Source: CAZJYI01 sp964550025
GTDB taxonomy: Bacteria; Verrucomicrobiota; Kiritimatiellia; UBA8416; CAYOBW01
DNA: 6,339 nt
Reading direction: 5' to 3'
Assembly (NCBI GenBank): GCA_964550025.1
Contig: CAZJYI010000329.1
Span: forward strand, 1 to 6,339
Shown here one piece after another: positions 6,098 through 6,339 of this stretch (its first letter is position 1; each line of letters begins with the position of its first letter). A model generated the notes under the pieces. It made no database searches. It had not been told where the DNA came from and saw only the letters and a program-made list of their open reading frames with translations. Both the position numbers and the translations under genes were made by a program.

Positions 6098-6339
6098 CGT
6101 GAAGAAGATCGAACCATCCGGCGCGTAGCACGGATGCATGTCGTCGGTCTGATGGAAGTAGTGGCTCTGGTTACGACCGGTGTGTTGCCGGCTGTACCTG
6201 GAGATCCGCTGCTTCTCGTCGGCAGGCGGGAAGGTCAACTGCCGCAGCCCGGATCCGTCAGTACTCACCTCAAAGATGCGGAATCCCTCAATCGGCGCCT
6301 TCTTCCAGTCGAAGACCAGCTTCGTGGCATCAAACGAGA
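6086..6339 (-). pseudogene. 3' fragment of a TolB/PD40-like beta-propeller protein, possibly HzsA-related; prematurely terminated
   Basis: The frame enters from the right edge and ends at the TGA read from 6088 to 6086, giving 83 visible residues. It begins SFDATKLVFDW and continues with FRIFEVSTDGSGLRQLTFPP, then TDDMHPCYAPDGSIFFTSTI and stop. 'DGSGLRQLTF' and 'YAPDGSIFFTST' are classic PD40/WD40-like propeller strands, as in TolB-type proteins. The TDDMHPCYxPDGxIxFTSTR pattern matches, from memory, large HzsA-related (hydrazine synthase alpha-like) proteins of planctomycetes and relatives. In those the strand reads STR and is followed by several hundred more residues. Here the frame runs into the palindrome straight after STxT, changing the Arg to Ile and stopping. 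The gene therefore appears truncated at its 3' end by whatever brought in the palindrome. No start or signal peptide is visible because the 5' part is outside the window. PD40 call fairly firm; HzsA relation tentative. Confidence 0.6.

Overview
This is a GC-rich bacterial window carrying the distal part of a type I restriction-modification (RM) defence locus. A degraded right-hand flank joins it to a broken unrelated gene on the opposite strand. The organism cannot be named from the sequence. The right-edge gene fragment resembles the TolB/PD40-type, HzsA-related proteins that are common in Planctomycetes and other PVC-superphylum genomes, and the flank holds short dispersed repeats. Together these weakly suggest a PVC-type (planctomycete, verrucomicrobial or kiritimatiellal) or similar environmental bacterium.

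Layout, left to right. (1) 2-511, +: a zeta-toxin-like P-loop kinase, cut by the left edge by perhaps only its start codon. (2) 508-684, +: a 58-residue charged small protein, not recognised by name, overlapping gene 1 by ATGA; it is a candidate antitoxin or accessory partner. (3) 687-3629, +: a complete HsdR-type type I restriction subunit with PD-(D/E)xK nuclease and SF2 translocase motifs intact. (4) 3626-4291, +: a complete RadC/JAB-domain protein, again joined to hsdR by an ATGA overlap. (5) 4362-5747, +: an XRE-HTH plus ImmA/IrrE zinc metallopeptidase gene. Its family-like part ends near 5498, and the remaining 82 codons are an out-of-frame reading of the next gene remnant. (6) about 5500-5787, +: an internal fragment of an AlbA_2/HATPase_c_4 (COG2865-like) protein. 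(7) 5775-6000: dispersed and tandem copies of an 11-bp motif, AATGGGGACAT. (8) 6058-6097: a perfect 17-bp inverted repeat with a 6-nt loop. (9) 6086-6339, -: the 3' end of a PD40/TolB-like gene whose reading frame is terminated inside that palindrome.

Genes 1 to 4 abut or overlap by a few bases and look translationally coupled, so they are probably one transcript continuing from hsdM/hsdS genes left of the window (not seen). HsdR would be the motor and nuclease subunit acting with the unseen M and S subunits. The zeta-like kinase and its small partner could be a retention or abortive module inside the RM operon. RadC and XRE-ImmA are accessory genes frequent in defence and mobile islands. The right flank looks like a scar zone: a gene junction with a frame shift, a truncated gene ending at a repeat, a repeat field, and a palindrome exactly where a host-like gene is broken. 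No clearly new defence system is proven. The most promising points are the coupled kinase/small-protein/HsdR/RadC cassette and the repeat/palindrome system at the island edge.
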